From Mycobacterium colombiense CECT 3035 (lineage in GTDB: Bacteria; Actinomycetota; Actinomycetes; Mycobacteriales; Mycobacteriaceae), in contig NZ_CP020821.1 in the NCBI RefSeq assembly GCF_002105755.1, positions 1,302,001 through 1,366,000 on the forward strand: a stretch of DNA of 64,000 nucleotides. Reading direction: 5' to 3'. The notes below the pieces were generated by a model, which saw only the letters and a list, made by a program, of their open reading frames with translations, made no database searches and was not told the origin of the DNA. Of the stretch, positions 44,343-53,797 are shown one piece after another (the first letter of the stretch is position 1; every line of letters begins with the position of its first letter). A program made the translations under genes and the position numbers.

Positions 44343-45920
44343 ATGACCGACACCGAGTACGACGCCATCGTGGTGGGCGCCGGACACAACGGGCTGACCG
44401 CCGCGGCGATCCTGCAACGGGCCGGCCTGCGAACCCTGTGCCTGGAGGCCAACACCTACGCGGGCGGCATGGCCGCGACCGTCGAATTGATCGACGGCTT
44501 CCGGTACGAGATCGCCGGTTCGGTGCAGTTCCCCTTGGCGAGCCAGCTCACCAAGGACCTCGGCCTCGACACGCTGCCCGCGGTGGAACCCGACGTGATG
44601 TCCGTCAACATCGGCGAACACGGGGAGGAGCCGATGATCTTCTACCGCGATCCGATGCGCCTGATGACACATCTGAGCGACAGGCACGGCCTCGAGGCGG
44701 TCACCGGCATGGCCGAACTGATCGGCTGGAGTCAGGGCCCGGCGAAGGCGCTGGGCCGCTTCGACGTGCGCCAGGCGCCCAAGACTTTCGACGAGATGTA
44801 TGCCTGCGCGGCCGACGACTCCGAACGCCGGGCGATTCACGAGATGCTGTTCGGCTCGGCGATGGACGTGATCGACCGCTACCTGCCCGACAAGGACAAG
44901 CACGCCGTCATGCGCGGGATGCTGGCATTCCTGGCCGTCAACTCGACCTACCGTGGCCCGTACACACCGGGCAGCGCGACCTGTCTGGCCTTCGCCCTGG
45001 CAGTGCCCCAGGACGACACGGCCGGCACCGCGATGATGACCAAGCTGAAGGGCGGCATCGGCGCGCTCACCGAACACCTGCGCGAGCTCTTCATCGGCCA
45101 CGGCGGCGAGATCCGGTTCCGCACCAAGGCCGAGGAAATCCTCGTCGACCGCGGCAAAGTGACCGGTGTGCGGCTGCGCGACGGATCGACGATATCGGCG
45201 CCGATCGTGATGTCCAACCTGTCGCCGGACGTCACCCTCACCGAACTGATTGCACCCGAGCATGTTCCGGCATCGCTGGCCGCACGAGTCTGCGCCCGCG
45301 ACCACCGAGCCTCGTTCGTGCAGATCCACTTCGCCCTGGACGGGTTGCCCGAATTCGCCCCGCCGTATGAGTTCCTGAACACCGACGGCATGCAACAGTC
45401 GGTCGGGATCTTCGGGTCACCCGAATCCCAGCAGCTGCACTGGGAGAACTGCCGGCGGGGCGTCGTTCCGGACAACCCGTCGATGGGAATGCAGATCCCG
45501 TCGGTGCACGACCCCGCCATGGCGCCGCCCGGCAAGCACGCGGCGAGCGCGTTCGCCTACGCGTTCCCGGTCGAAACCAGCCGCGATCAGCACGGGCACC
45601 TCAAAAATGAGATGGCGCAACGGGTTATCGACAAGATCACCCGCCTGGCGCCGAACTTCAAGGACATCGTGATCCGCCACATCACGTTCGCGCCCTACCA
45701 CATGAACACCATGTTCGGCGCGCCGTCGGGCGACTTCTGCCACGGGCTGCTGCACCCAGACCTGATGGGTCCCAACCGCCCCGGGCCGAAGGGCTTCCTC
45801 GACATGCCCATCGGAATCGACGGCCTCTACCTCGCGGGCGCCGGATGCCATGGGGGACCGGGCATCACCTTCACCCCCGGTTACAACGCCGCCTATCAGG
45901 CGCTCGACGACATGGCCTGA
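44343..45920 (+). CDS. FAD-dependent oxidoreductase (phytoene desaturase/PYROXD2-like)
   Basis: The 525-residue flavoprotein has the Rossmann motif AIVVGAGHNGLTAAAILQRAGL and the amine oxidase/phytoene desaturase layout. The segments GGIGALTEHLRELF and, at the end, PIGIDGLYLAGAGCHGGPGITFTPGYNAA form the FAD C-terminal motif. It resembles PYROXD2-type enzymes of unknown substrate and could desaturate or oxidise a lipid-like compound. Regulation by the divergent TetR is likely. The stop is 1 base from the convergent lipase gene. Confidence 0.85.
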   Translation: MTDTEYDAIVVGAGHNGLTAAAILQRAGLRTLCLEANTYAGGMAATVELIDGFRYEIAGSVQFPLASQLTKDLGLDTLPAVEPDVMSVNIGEHGEEPMIFYRDPMRLMTHLSDRHGLEAVTGMAELIGWSQGPAKALGRFDVRQAPKTFDEMYACAADDSERRAIHEMLFGSAMDVIDRYLPDKDKHAVMRGMLAFLAVNSTYRGPYTPGSATCLAFALAVPQDDTAGTAMMTKLKGGIGALTEHLRELFIGHGGEIRFRTKAEEILVDRGKVTGVRLRDGSTISAPIVMSNLSPDVTLTELIAPEHVPASLAARVCARDHRASFVQIHFALDGLPEFAPPYEFLNTDGMQQSVGIFGSPESQQLHWENCRRGVVPDNPSMGMQIPSVHDPAMAPPGKHAASAFAYAFPVETSRDQHGHLKNEMAQRVIDKITRLAPNFKDIVIRHITFAPYHMNTMFGAPSGDFCHGLLHPDLMGPNRPGPKGFLDMPIGIDGLYLAGAGCHGGPGITFTPGYNAAYQALDDMA

Positions 45921-45921
45921 A

Positions 45922-46776
45922 TCAGGGTTTGCATGCGGCCTCGAGCGCAAGCACGGGGCCACCGGATTGCAGCGACAACAGATACAGGTAGGTCGCGAGC
46001 GAATGTTCGCATGCCACCGTGTATTTCACCAGGGCCTTGGGCGGAAGCGGAACCAGCCGGATCGGGTTCAGCTCAACCGGATTGAGCACGTGCTCGTAGT
46101 CGATGGGCGGGGGCAGGGCGGGGACGATGTCCAGGCGGTTCGCCACGCGGTAGGAGTCCTTGACGACCTGGTCGAACGTGCCCGCAAACAGCGCATCACC
46201 GGTGCGTGGACTGCCGTAGGTGTAGACGGCCGGATTGGTGAACGCCGTGTTCGCGGCCACGTCGAGAGCGAGCAGTGTCGCGAGCGCCCCGCCCAGGCTG
46301 TGCCCGCAAACCGTCACCGAGCCGACGGGTTGCGCAAACGGGAGCGTCCCGAGCGCGCCGACCACCGCCGGCGAACCCGGCGCGGCTCCGGTGCGCAGGG
46401 ACTCGTACATCTGGGTGAAGCCGTCCTCCGTGTGGCCGGCGCCGGCCAGGAACGGGCATGGCACCTGGAGAAAGTCGGCGTCGTGAATCCATTCCAGCCA
46501 TCCCTCGGTGCCACGGATTGCGATCGCGACGTCGCCGGTCTTGACCTCCTGGCAGATCAGCCCCATGGACACTTCGTCGACGCCGCGGGCCGGGTTCATG
46601 TCCGTCGCCAGATCGTTCGCGTAGATCGTGGTCACCACGGTGTAGTCGACACCGCCGGCGCTCAGGGCTTGACCCGCCTTATTCGTCAGATCGCCGGGCA
46701 ACGTCCCGTAGGTCGCATTGACGAGCTGAGCGAATTGTATTGCCCGCGTTGCGTCGAACGTCGGTGGTGTTGGCAT
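45922..46776 (-). CDS. Lipase class 3 (alpha/beta-hydrolase)
   Basis: The 284-residue lipase has the nucleophile elbow GHSLGG with Ser160, a candidate Asp in RVANRLDIVPALP, and His in ACEHSLATYL. No signal peptide is visible. It would hydrolyse ester bonds of acylglycerols. The N-terminal FAQLVNATYG and IRGTEGWLEWIHDADF fit the family. It lies 17 bases upstream of the lppC-like gene on the same strand. Confidence 0.85.
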   Translation of the reverse strand: MPTPPTFDATRAIQFAQLVNATYGTLPGDLTNKAGQALSAGGVDYTVVTTIYANDLATDMNPARGVDEVSMGLICQEVKTGDVAIAIRGTEGWLEWIHDADFLQVPCPFLAGAGHTEDGFTQMYESLRTGAAPGSPAVVGALGTLPFAQPVGSVTVCGHSLGGALATLLALDVAANTAFTNPAVYTYGSPRTGDALFAGTFDQVVKDSYRVANRLDIVPALPPPIDYEHVLNPVELNPIRLVPLPPKALVKYTVACEHSLATYLYLLSLQSGGPVLALEAACKP

Positions 46777-46793
46777 GGCGCTCCCGCTCGGAT

Positions 46794-47402
46794 TCAGCCG
46801 CCGAACATTCCGGTGAGTTGCGCCTGCGCGGTCGCGGCGCCGGCGATCGCCTGGGCCGCCGGAACGCCGGCCAGGCCGCCGGGCAGTTGGTAGTCGTTGG
46901 GCAGCTGGTAAAGGGTGAACCGGTAATGATGCGTGCCGGTTCCGGCCGGCGGGCAGGGGCCCTGGTACGCGGATTGGCCCGCCGTGTTCGGCAGGGTGGT
47001 CGCCCCGGCCGGGGTCTGACCGTCGGCGGTGCTGCCCGAGCCGGGGGCGATCCCGACGACGACCCAGTGGATGTACAGGCCGTTGACGGCGTCGGGATCG
47101 TCCACGACGAGGGCCGCCCCCAGCGGCGCCGACCAGGTCAGCGGGGGCGCGATGCCGGCGCCTTTGCAGGTGTACTGCACCGGAATCGCCGCGCCGTCGG
47201 CGAAAGCCGGGCTGCTGATCGTCAGCGGTCCGTCCGCGGGCGCGTTCGGCGCCGTGCGGCCGAGGGTGGTGATCTTCGGCGCGGGCGGTGTGGTCTGGTG
47301 GCTGTTACCGTGGCCGCCGCAGCCGGCCAAGCCCGGCGCGATCGCCAGCGCACCGATGATCGCCGCGATTCGGTGCAGCGTGCCCGCGGGCGTGGATTCC
47401 AT
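46794..47402 (-). CDS. lppC: PEBP-like lipoprotein (LppC/Rv1910c-like)
   Basis: The 202-residue protein is a phosphatidylethanolamine-binding-protein (YbhB/YbcL) type. It has the core [41 protein letters not shown] and [11 protein letters not shown]. The N-terminus has a signal peptide and lipobox (LAGC, Cys29). It would be anchored outside the membrane. In M. tuberculosis two such genes (Rv1910c and lppC) are adjacent; only one is present here, so which one is retained is uncertain. Confidence 0.8.
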   Translation of the reverse strand: MESTPAGTLHRIAAIIGALAIAPGLAGCGGHGNSHQTTPPAPKITTLGRTAPNAPADGPLTISSPAFADGAAIPVQYTCKGAGIAPPLTWSAPLGAALVVDDPDAVNGLYIHWVVVGIAPGSGSTADGQTPAGATTLPNTAGQSAYQGPCPPAGTGTHHYRFTLYQLPNDYQLPGGLAGVPAAQAIAGAATAQAQLTGMFGG

Positions 47403-47468
47403 GCATAACAGTCTGACTCGCGCACCGGCGGTGCGGAAGGACCCGATTTTCACCGGACCTCGATGCCG

Positions 47469-47915
47469 CTACTTGCCGCGCTTTTCGACTTCGAGCACCC
47501 GCTTGCGCAGCCCCTCGGTGGCCGTATCCATCAGGCTCTTGGCGCCCTTCTTGACCAGGAACCCGGGAACCGGCGCCACCAGGTCCACCATGAGCTCGAA
47601 GTGGACGCGGGTGGAGTCGCCTTCGGGGGTGAGCGTGTACCGACCTTCTTGAGCGCGTTGCTGTTTGGAGCTGACCAGGGTCCAGCCGACGCCGTCGTCG
47701 TGAACGGTGTACTCCAGCTCCTGTTCGTCACTGACGCCGACGAGTTTCACGACCTGCCGGGATCTGGTCGGGTGGTTCTGGTCGTCGCGCTCGAGCACTT
47801 CGACCTTCTTGTGGGCCGACGACCACTCGGGCAGCGACTCGATGTCGAACAGCACATCCTTGATCTCGTCGGGTGTCGCCTCGATGACGACTTCCCGGGA
47901 ATCCGTGATAGCCAT
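47469..47915 (-). CDS. SRPBCC/polyketide cyclase-like protein
   Basis: The 148-residue START-like protein begins AITDSREVVIEATPDEIKDVLFDIESLPEW, a pattern common in mycobacterial cyclase-type proteins. HFELMVDLVAPVPGFLVKKGAKSLMDTATEGLRKRV ends it. The ATG at 47915 is the only start giving a compact domain; the longer frame overlaps the divergent hydrolase gene. Function unknown. Confidence 0.82.
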   Translation of the reverse strand: MAITDSREVVIEATPDEIKDVLFDIESLPEWSSAHKKVEVLERDDQNHPTRSRQVVKLVGVSDEQELEYTVHDDGVGWTLVSSKQQRAQEGRYTLTPEGDSTRVHFELMVDLVAPVPGFLVKKGAKSLMDTATEGLRKRVLEVEKRGK

Positions 47916-48018
47916 GTCCTGGGAAGTAGCCGGTGCGGCGCGGCTCGAAACCCAGCCGAACGACGCGTCAGGGGCTCGGCTGGGCAGCAGCCGGCCGGTG
48001 GGCTTACCTTCGGAGGGT

Positions 48019-48732
48019 ATGCGTCTCGCCTGGGAACGACTGAGCAGCGGCGTGCAGCGCTGCCGGCTCCCGTTCTGCGACGTGACCGTCGGGCTGGTGT
48101 GGGGCAGCGGCGCGGCGTTGCTGGTCGACACCGGCACCACGCTCACCGAGGCGGCCGCGATCGACGCCGACGTCCGGCGGTTCGCCGGACGGACAGCGAG
48201 CCATATTGTCTTGACGCACAAGCACTTCGACCACGTACTCGGTTCGGGACTGTTCACCGGGGCGCGGGTGCACTGCGCCCCCGAGGTGGCCCAACACCTG
48301 TCCTCGGCAACCGGCCAGCTCCGCGAGGACGCCCTGCGGCATGGCGCCGACCCCGTCGAGGTGGACGCGGCGATCGCCGCGCTGCGGCCCGCGAACGGCG
48401 GCGGTCACGACGCCGTCGTCGACCTGGGGGACCGGACGGTGGCGATCGCCCACCTCGGTCGTGGCCACACCGCGTCGGACTTGGTGGTGGTCGCCCCCGG
48501 AAGGGACGGTGGCGAGCGGGTCGTGGTGTTCACCGGTGACTTGGTGGAGGAGTCCGCCGACCCCGCGATCGACGCCGACTCCGATGTCGCGGCCTGGCCC
48601 GCGACCCTGGACCGGCTGCTGGCGGTCGGCGGCCCCGACGCGATCTACGTCCCGGGCCATGGCGGCGTCGTCGACGCGGGCTTCGTCCGGCGCCAGCGGG
48701 ACTGGCTGGCCCGCCGGGCGGCCGCAACGTGA
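48019..48732 (+). CDS. Metallo-beta-lactamase-fold hydrolase (Rv1913-like)
   Basis: The 237-residue MBL-fold enzyme has the zinc motif THKHFDHV (HxHxDH type), GRGHTASDLVV, VVFTGDLVEE and VPGHGGVVD, giving a full dinuclear site. No signal peptide is present. Substrate unknown; relatives include glyoxalase II- and lactonase-type enzymes. The ATG follows GGAGGG, but closely. It sits upstream of aceA, as in M. tuberculosis. Confidence 0.84.
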   Translation: MRLAWERLSSGVQRCRLPFCDVTVGLVWGSGAALLVDTGTTLTEAAAIDADVRRFAGRTASHIVLTHKHFDHVLGSGLFTGARVHCAPEVAQHLSSATGQLREDALRHGADPVEVDAAIAALRPANGGGHDAVVDLGDRTVAIAHLGRGHTASDLVVVAPGRDGGERVVVFTGDLVEESADPAIDADSDVAAWPATLDRLLAVGGPDAIYVPGHGGVVDAGFVRRQRDWLARRAAAT

Positions 48733-48978
48733 TCGACCCCGCACCGAAAAGCATTGTGTCCCAAGGCGTTGACGCCGTCCGCGAGCATGGCAACCCGGCG
48801 GACCCGCGTTGCGGGCGGGCAGCGGTGCGGGCCGGGCACCGCCCCCCAGCCGAAAAGCTCTCGCAAGTACAGGGCGCGGCAACAGTTTTGGCTCGAGTCC
48901 TTCGACCCCTGATTGAACTGCCGTTTCCGGGGATAGACTCACGTTCAGTGGAATCGTGTGCGAAGAGGAGCGTAAGAC
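48733..48978. promoter_or_regulatory. aceA upstream region with candidate promoter
   Basis: These 246 bases have no gene. TTGAAC (48913-48918) and TAGACT (48934-48939) are 15 bases apart and could be a promoter 40 bases before the aceA start. AGAGGAG lies just before the ATG. No confident regulator site was seen. Confidence 0.4.
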
Positions 48979-51267
48979 ATGGCGATCATTGATAGGGACA
49001 CGCAAGTCCGGCCATCGTTCGAGGACGAGGTCGCTGCCACGCAGCAGTACTTCGACGACCCGCGCTTTTCTCGCATCACCCGGCTGTTCACCGCCCGCCA
49101 GGTCGCGGAGCAGCGCGGCACCATCCCCACCGACTACACCGTCGCCCGCAACGCGGCGGCCGCCTTCTACGAGCGCCTGCGCGAGCTGTTCGCCGAGAAG
49201 AAGAGCATCACGACCTTCGGCCCGTACTCGCCCGGCCAGGCTGTCGCGATGAAGCGCATGGGCATCGAGGGGATCTATCTGGGCGGTTGGGCGACGTCCG
49301 CGAAGGGCTCCACCACCGAGGACCCCGGCCCCGACCTCGCCAGCTACCCCCTGAGTCAGGTGCCCGACGACGCCGCGGTGCTGGTGCGCGCGCTGCTGAC
49401 CGCCGACCGCAACCAGCAGTACCAGCGCCTGAACATGAGCGAGCAGCAGCGGGCCACCGCCACGGAGTACGACTACCGGCCGTTCATCATCGCCGACGCC
49501 GACACCGGCCACGGCGGCGACCCGCACGTCCGCAACCTGATCCGCCGCTTCGTCGAGGTCGGCGTGCCCGGGTACCACATCGAGGACCAGCGCCCCGGCA
49601 CCAAGAAGTGTGGCCACCAGGGCGGCAAGGTGCTGGTCCCGTCGGACGAGCAGATCAAGCGCCTCAACGCCGCGCGTTTCCAGCTCGACATCATGAAGGT
49701 GCCCGGCATCATCGTCGCCCGCACCGACGCCGAGGCGGCCAACCTGCTCGACAGCCGGGCCGACGAGCGCGACCAGCCCTTCCTGTTGGGCGCCACCAAC
49801 CTGAACATCCCGTCGTACAAGTCGTGCTTCCTGGCGATGGTGCGCCGCTTCTACGAGCTGGGCGTCAAAGAGCTCAACGGTCACCTCCTCTACGCGCTGC
49901 CGGAGGGGGAGTACGCCGAGGCCACCGCCTGGCTGGAGCGGCAGGGCATCCAGGGCGTGATCTCCGACGCCGTCAACGCCTGGCGCGAGAACGGCCGGCA
50001 GTCGATCGACGACCTGTTCGACCAGGTCGAGTCCCGGTTCGTTTCGGCCTGGGAGGACGACGCCGGGCTGATGACGTACGGCGAGGCCGTGGCCGAGGTG
50101 CTCGAATTCGATGCGAGTGAGGGCGAGCCGGCCGACATGAGCGTCGACGAGTGGCGCGCCTTCGCGGCGCGCGCGTCGCTGTACTCCGCCAAGACCAAGG
50201 CGAAGGAGCTCGGCGTCGACCCCGGCTGGGACTGCGAGCTGTCCAAGACCCCCGAGGGCTACTACCAGATCCGCGGCGGTATCCCGTACGCCATCGCCAA
50301 GTCACTGGCGGCCGCGCCGTTCGCCGACATCCTCTGGATGGAGACCAAGACCGCCGACCTGGCCGACGCCAAGCAGTTCGCCGACGCCATCCACGCCGAG
50401 TTCCCCGACCAGATGCTGGCCTACAACCTGTCGCCGTCGTTCAACTGGGACACCACCGGCATGACCGACGAACAGATGAAGCAGTTCCCCGAGGAACTGG
50501 GCAAGATGGGCTTCGTCTTCAACTTCATCACCTACGGCGGACACCAGATCGACGGCGTCGCGGCCGAGGAGTTCGCCACCTCGCTGCAGCAAGACGGCAT
50601 GCTGGCGCTGGCCCGGCTGCAGCGCAAGATGCGCCTGGTCGAATCGCCTTACCGCACACCGCAAACGCTGGTCGGCGGGCCGCGCAGCGACGCGGCGCTG
50701 ACCGCCTCTTCCGGGCGCACCGCGACCACCAAGGCGATGGGCGAGGGCTCGACCCAGCACCAGCACCTGGTGCAGACCGAGGTGCCGAAGAAGCTGCTCG
50801 AGGAGTGGCTGGCGATGTGGAGCGAGAACTACAACCTCGGTGAGAAGCTCCGTGTGCAACTGCGGCCCCGGCGGGCCGGCTCGGACGTGCTGGAGCTGGG
50901 TATCTACGGCAACGACGACGAGCAGCTGGCCAACGTCGTCGTCGACCCGATCAAGGACCGGCACGGCCGCAGCATCCTCCAAGTGCGCGACCAGAACACC
51001 TTCGCCGAAAAGCTGCGGCAGAAGCGGCTGATGACGTTGATCCACCTCTGGCTGGTGCATCGCTTCAAGGCCGACGCGGTGATCTACGTGACGCCGACCG
51101 AGGACAACCAGTATCAGACCGAGAAGATGAAATCGCACGGCATCTTCAGCGAGGTCTACCAGGAGGTCGGCGAGATCATCGTCGCCGAGGTGAACCGGCC
51201 CCGCATCGCCGAGCTGCTGCAGCCCGACCGCGTCGCGCTGCGCAAGCTGATCACCAAGGAAAATTAG
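48979..51267 (+). CDS. aceA: Isocitrate lyase 2, full length
   Basis: The 762-residue long-form isocitrate lyase splits isocitrate to glyoxylate and succinate in the glyoxylate shunt, and can act as methylisocitrate lyase. The catalytic signature KKCGH is near residues 209-213 (Cys about 211). Substrate-binding segments [20 protein letters not shown] and [13 protein letters not shown] are intact. The extra C-terminal domain (about 600-762) is the regulatory part known to respond to acetyl-CoA. In M. tuberculosis H37Rv this gene is split into aceAa and aceAb; here it is one uninterrupted frame. Confidence 0.95.
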   Translation: MAIIDRDTQVRPSFEDEVAATQQYFDDPRFSRITRLFTARQVAEQRGTIPTDYTVARNAAAAFYERLRELFAEKKSITTFGPYSPGQAVAMKRMGIEGIYLGGWATSAKGSTTEDPGPDLASYPLSQVPDDAAVLVRALLTADRNQQYQRLNMSEQQRATATEYDYRPFIIADADTGHGGDPHVRNLIRRFVEVGVPGYHIEDQRPGTKKCGHQGGKVLVPSDEQIKRLNAARFQLDIMKVPGIIVARTDAEAANLLDSRADERDQPFLLGATNLNIPSYKSCFLAMVRRFYELGVKELNGHLLYALPEGEYAEATAWLERQGIQGVISDAVNAWRENGRQSIDDLFDQVESRFVSAWEDDAGLMTYGEAVAEVLEFDASEGEPADMSVDEWRAFAARASLYSAKTKAKELGVDPGWDCELSKTPEGYYQIRGGIPYAIAKSLAAAPFADILWMETKTADLADAKQFADAIHAEFPDQMLAYNLSPSFNWDTTGMTDEQMKQFPEELGKMGFVFNFITYGGHQIDGVAAEEFATSLQQDGMLALARLQRKMRLVESPYRTPQTLVGGPRSDAALTASSGRTATTKAMGEGSTQHQHLVQTEVPKKLLEEWLAMWSENYNLGEKLRVQLRPRRAGSDVLELGIYGNDDEQLANVVVDPIKDRHGRSILQVRDQNTFAEKLRQKRLMTLIHLWLVHRFKADAVIYVTPTEDNQYQTEKMKSHGIFSEVYQEVGEIIVAEVNRPRIAELLQPDRVALRKLITKEN

Positions 51268-51280
51268 CCAGCCGGTCACC

Positions 51281-51314
51281 AGCGGCCGCCCCGTCGACCA
51301 ACGCGGCGGCCGCT
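51281..51314. terminator. Hairpin after aceA
   Basis: AGCGGCCGCC (51281-51290) and GGCGGCCGCT (51305-51314) are perfect inverted repeats with a 14-base loop, 13 bases after the aceA stop. No T-run follows. Confidence 0.62.
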
Positions 51315-51419
51315 GACCGCTGCCATCCATCCAGGCCGGCACGCTTTTGCCGGTGATGCGCCACCCGGCTCGGGCCAGCCCGTCGCGCGCGCGGCCGGCG
51401 CGTGCCGTTTCGCCACCGT

Positions 51420-51527
51420 CCGCGATGCCAAAAATTTACCGTGCGAACAGTTGCACAAGTATATGATTTAGCTTGTAACAAACGTGCGTTCAATTTAACA
51501 AACGGCCGGAACAGAGAGGAGCGCCTG
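51420..51527 (+). promoter_or_regulatory. AT-rich promoter region before the small secreted peptide gene
   Basis: The stretch from 51429 to about 51502 is unusually AT-rich for this genome (AAAAATTTACC, TATATGATTTAG, TTTAACAAA). ACAAG and CTTGT form a short inverted repeat around TATATGATTTAG. It probably holds the promoter and leader of the gene at 51528. Confidence 0.45.
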
Positions 51528-51746
51528 ATGAGAACCCCGATCACGAAGGCGATCGCCGCGTTCGGTGGTGCGGCAGCGGTGGTTCTGGCGGTCGGAATCG
51601 GTGCCGGCGGTGTTAGCCCGACGGGCGACGCGCCGTCGGCGGCGACGCACCCGTCGCCCGGTGTCACGACGACACAGCCCGGCACACCCGCGCCGGGCGT
51701 GCACATCGCCACGCTCGCCGGTTGCATCCCGGGAGCCAACTGCTAG
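51528..51746 (+). CDS. Small exported peptide, Thr/Pro-rich with C-terminal Cys pair
   Basis: The 72-residue protein has an N-terminal hydrophobic helix (AIAAFGGAAAVVLAVGIGAGG) that may be a signal or anchor. A Pro/Thr-rich linker and a C-terminal GCIPGANC with two cysteines follow. GAGGAG precedes the ATG. It resembles the N-terminus of the glycine-rich lipoprotein encoded next, suggesting a duplicated exported pair. No function known. Confidence 0.6.
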   Translation: MRTPITKAIAAFGGAAAVVLAVGIGAGGVSPTGDAPSAATHPSPGVTTTQPGTPAPGVHIATLAGCIPGANC

Positions 51747-51763
51747 CCGATCACCATTCGCGA

Positions 51764-51791
51764 TGGCCCGTCACACCGCTGTGATGGGCCA
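51764..51791. terminator. 12-bp hairpin terminator
   Basis: Arms 51764-51775 and 51780-51791 pair over 12 positions (one G-U) with a CCGC loop, 17 bases after the small peptide gene. Confidence 0.68.
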
Positions 51792-51897
51792 CTTCGTCTG
51801 CCGCAATCTCGGCGCCGAAATCTGTTTGCACGGCGGCGGCCGGGGGTAAGAAAAGGTGGGCGGGGCGAAGTGACGCAAGTGCAGATTGGGGGATCCG

Positions 51898-52293
51898 ATG
51901 AGATCTGGACCGAGGACGGCGGTCGCGCTGTTCGGCGGTGCGGCCATGCTCGTGCTGTCGGTCGCGTGCGGCGGCGGCCATAAAGGCGGCCCCAGCAGCA
52001 CGACCACCCCGACGACTACCCCGTCGTCCAGCGTCGCGCCCACGACTGCACCCGGTGGCGGCGAGCCCGGCGGTCCGACCGGTGGCGGCGGCCCCGGCGG
52101 TGGCGGCGGCGGTGTGCCCGGCGGTCCGACCGGTGGCGGCGGCCCCGGCGGTGGCGGCGGCGGTGTGCCCGGCGGTCCGACCGGTGGCGGCGGCCCCGGC
52201 GGAGGCGGCGGCAGCATTCCCGGCGTCGGCGGTGGTGGCGGCGGACCGGGCGGTGGCGGCGGTTGTGTCGGCAACGTCTGCGGCGGCTACTGA
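51898..52293 (+). CDS. Glycine-rich repeat lipoprotein
   Basis: The 131-residue protein has a signal peptide and lipobox (LSVAC, Cys25), so it is probably anchored outside the membrane. A Thr/Ser/Pro linker follows, then three 17-residue units (GGPTGGGGPGGGGGGVP, the last ending SIP), a Gly-rich stretch and a final CVGNVCGGY with a Cys pair. The N-terminus resembles that of the gene at 51528. A TTG at 51886 is an alternative start. Low complexity makes family assignment impossible. Confidence 0.6.
   Translation: MRSGPRTAVALFGGAAMLVLSVACGGGHKGGPSSTTTPTTTPSSSVAPTTAPGGGEPGGPTGGGGPGGGGGGVPGGPTGGGGPGGGGGGVPGGPTGGGGPGGGGGSIPGVGGGGGGPGGGGGCVGNVCGGY
52069..52221 (+). repeat. Three tandem 51-bp repeats
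   Basis: The units are 52069-52119, 52120-52170 and 52171-52221. The first two are identical; the third differs in its last part. They keep the reading frame and encode the 17-residue glycine-rich units. Confidence 0.85.
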
Positions 52294-52460
52294 TCGCCGA
52301 GTCGCGTTGACCCCGCGCTGAAGCGCACCACACATACTTGTTTCGCTAGCCGGTGGGGCCGGGATTACCTGGCCCCATCGGCTGAACCCTTGTCTGGGCC
52401 TAGGGCCGAGCCCGCAATCCGAGTTATGGTTCTGGCCAACTCGGATGCAAGGGGACTTCA

Positions 52461-53624
52461 ATGTCGAAGCTGCGGTTCGGATACTTCATCGCCCCGTTCC
52501 ACCGCGCGGGTACCAACCCGACGCTGGCCCTGCAGCGGGATCTCGCGTTCGTCGAGCACCTCGACGCCCTCGGCTTCGACGAGGTGTGGCTGGGTGAACA
52601 CCATTCGGCCGGCAGCGAAATCATCAGTTCCCCAGAGATTTTCATCGCGGCGGCCGCCGAACGGGCTAAGCGCATCCGATTCGGCACCGGGGTCATTTCG
52701 CTGTCCTATCACAACCCACTCTGGGTCGCCGACCGCCTGATGCTGCTGGATCACCTGACGCACGGCCGCATCATCGGCGGCATGGGTCCCGGCTCGCTGC
52801 CCAGCGACTCGTCGATGATCGGACTCACCCCCACCGACACGCGAGAGCTGCTGGAGACCAACCTCGACATCGTCGTGCGGTTGCTGGCGGGCGAGACGGT
52901 CAGCGCCAAGACCGCAACCCACCAGCTCTTCGACGCCAAGCTGCAGCTCGCCCCCTACTCCGACGGCGGGATCCCGCTGTCCGTCGCCGCGGTGGCCTCG
53001 CCGACGGGCGCGCGGCTGGCCGGCAAGCACGGCATCGGCCTGCTGTCCATCGGGGCGACGCTGACCGTCGAGGGTTTCAATGCGCTGTCCTACCACTGGG
53101 GCATCGTCGAGGAGCGTGCCGCGGCCTTCGGCACGCAGGTCGACCGCAAGAACTGGAGCCTGGTCGGCCTGTTCCACCTCGCCGAGACCGAGAAGCAGGC
53201 CCGCGAAGAGGTCAAGTTCGGCATCGAGCCGTGGTTCCGCTACTTCCAGAAGGTGGCCGCGTTCCCGCAGATGACGATGCCGGGGGAGCAGCTCGACGAA
53301 ATGATCGACGTCATCAACGACAACGGGGCGGGCGTCATCGGCACGCCCGACCGGGCGCGCGAACAGGTACAGCGGTTATGGGATCAGTCCGGCGGTTTCG
53401 GCTGCATGCTGCAGATGGGCCACGAATGGGCCAACCCCGCCGCCACCCGGCGGTCCGCCGAATTGTTCGCCGCCGAGGTGATGCCGCACTTCCAGGGGCA
53501 GGCGCAGCCGACGCTGGACGCCGCCGCGCGCGCCGGCCAAGCCCGCGAGAACCTCGCGCAGTCGCAGTTGGACGCCGTGGCGCACATGACCAAGAAGTAT
53601 CAGGATGAGGTCGACGCGAAGTAG
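52461..53624 (+). CDS. Luciferase-like flavin monooxygenase
   Basis: The 387-residue LLM-family enzyme has LRFGYFIAPFHRAGTNPTLALQRDLAFVEHLDALGFDEVWLGEHHSAG, with the family EHH motif. RIRFGTGVISLSYHNPLWVADRLMLLDHLTHGR and VIGTPDRAREQVQRLWDQSGGFG follow. It resembles limonene- or alkane-type two-component monooxygenases that use FMNH2 and oxygen. An AGGGG site precedes the ATG. It stands alone, with no adjacent flavin reductase. Confidence 0.87.
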   Translation: MSKLRFGYFIAPFHRAGTNPTLALQRDLAFVEHLDALGFDEVWLGEHHSAGSEIISSPEIFIAAAAERAKRIRFGTGVISLSYHNPLWVADRLMLLDHLTHGRIIGGMGPGSLPSDSSMIGLTPTDTRELLETNLDIVVRLLAGETVSAKTATHQLFDAKLQLAPYSDGGIPLSVAAVASPTGARLAGKHGIGLLSIGATLTVEGFNALSYHWGIVEERAAAFGTQVDRKNWSLVGLFHLAETEKQAREEVKFGIEPWFRYFQKVAAFPQMTMPGEQLDEMIDVINDNGAGVIGTPDRAREQVQRLWDQSGGFGCMLQMGHEWANPAATRRSAELFAAEVMPHFQGQAQPTLDAAARAGQARENLAQSQLDAVAHMTKKYQDEVDAK

Positions 53625-53797
53625 CGTCTTCTCCGCAGCCACCCGAATTCCCTTGGCGGCCCGCATAATTCGCCGGTATCCGGCGTGGATTCCGGCTGCG
53701 GCCGGGGCCGGCGGCCATCCCGCGGCCGCGCAGGTTTCACATCCAGGCGACAGCCGGGACCCAGGGGGCAGCTACGGACGCGGCGCATACCTGGAGG

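Noticed and set aside
48850..48885. Possible RamB-type site before aceA (AAAAGCTCTCGCAAGT)
   Set aside because: Too few matches to the published AAAGTTnGCAAA-like motif to support a call.
52069..52221. Tandem repeats considered as a CRISPR-like array
   Set aside because: Units are contiguous with no spacers, keep the reading frame and encode glycine-rich peptide repeats.
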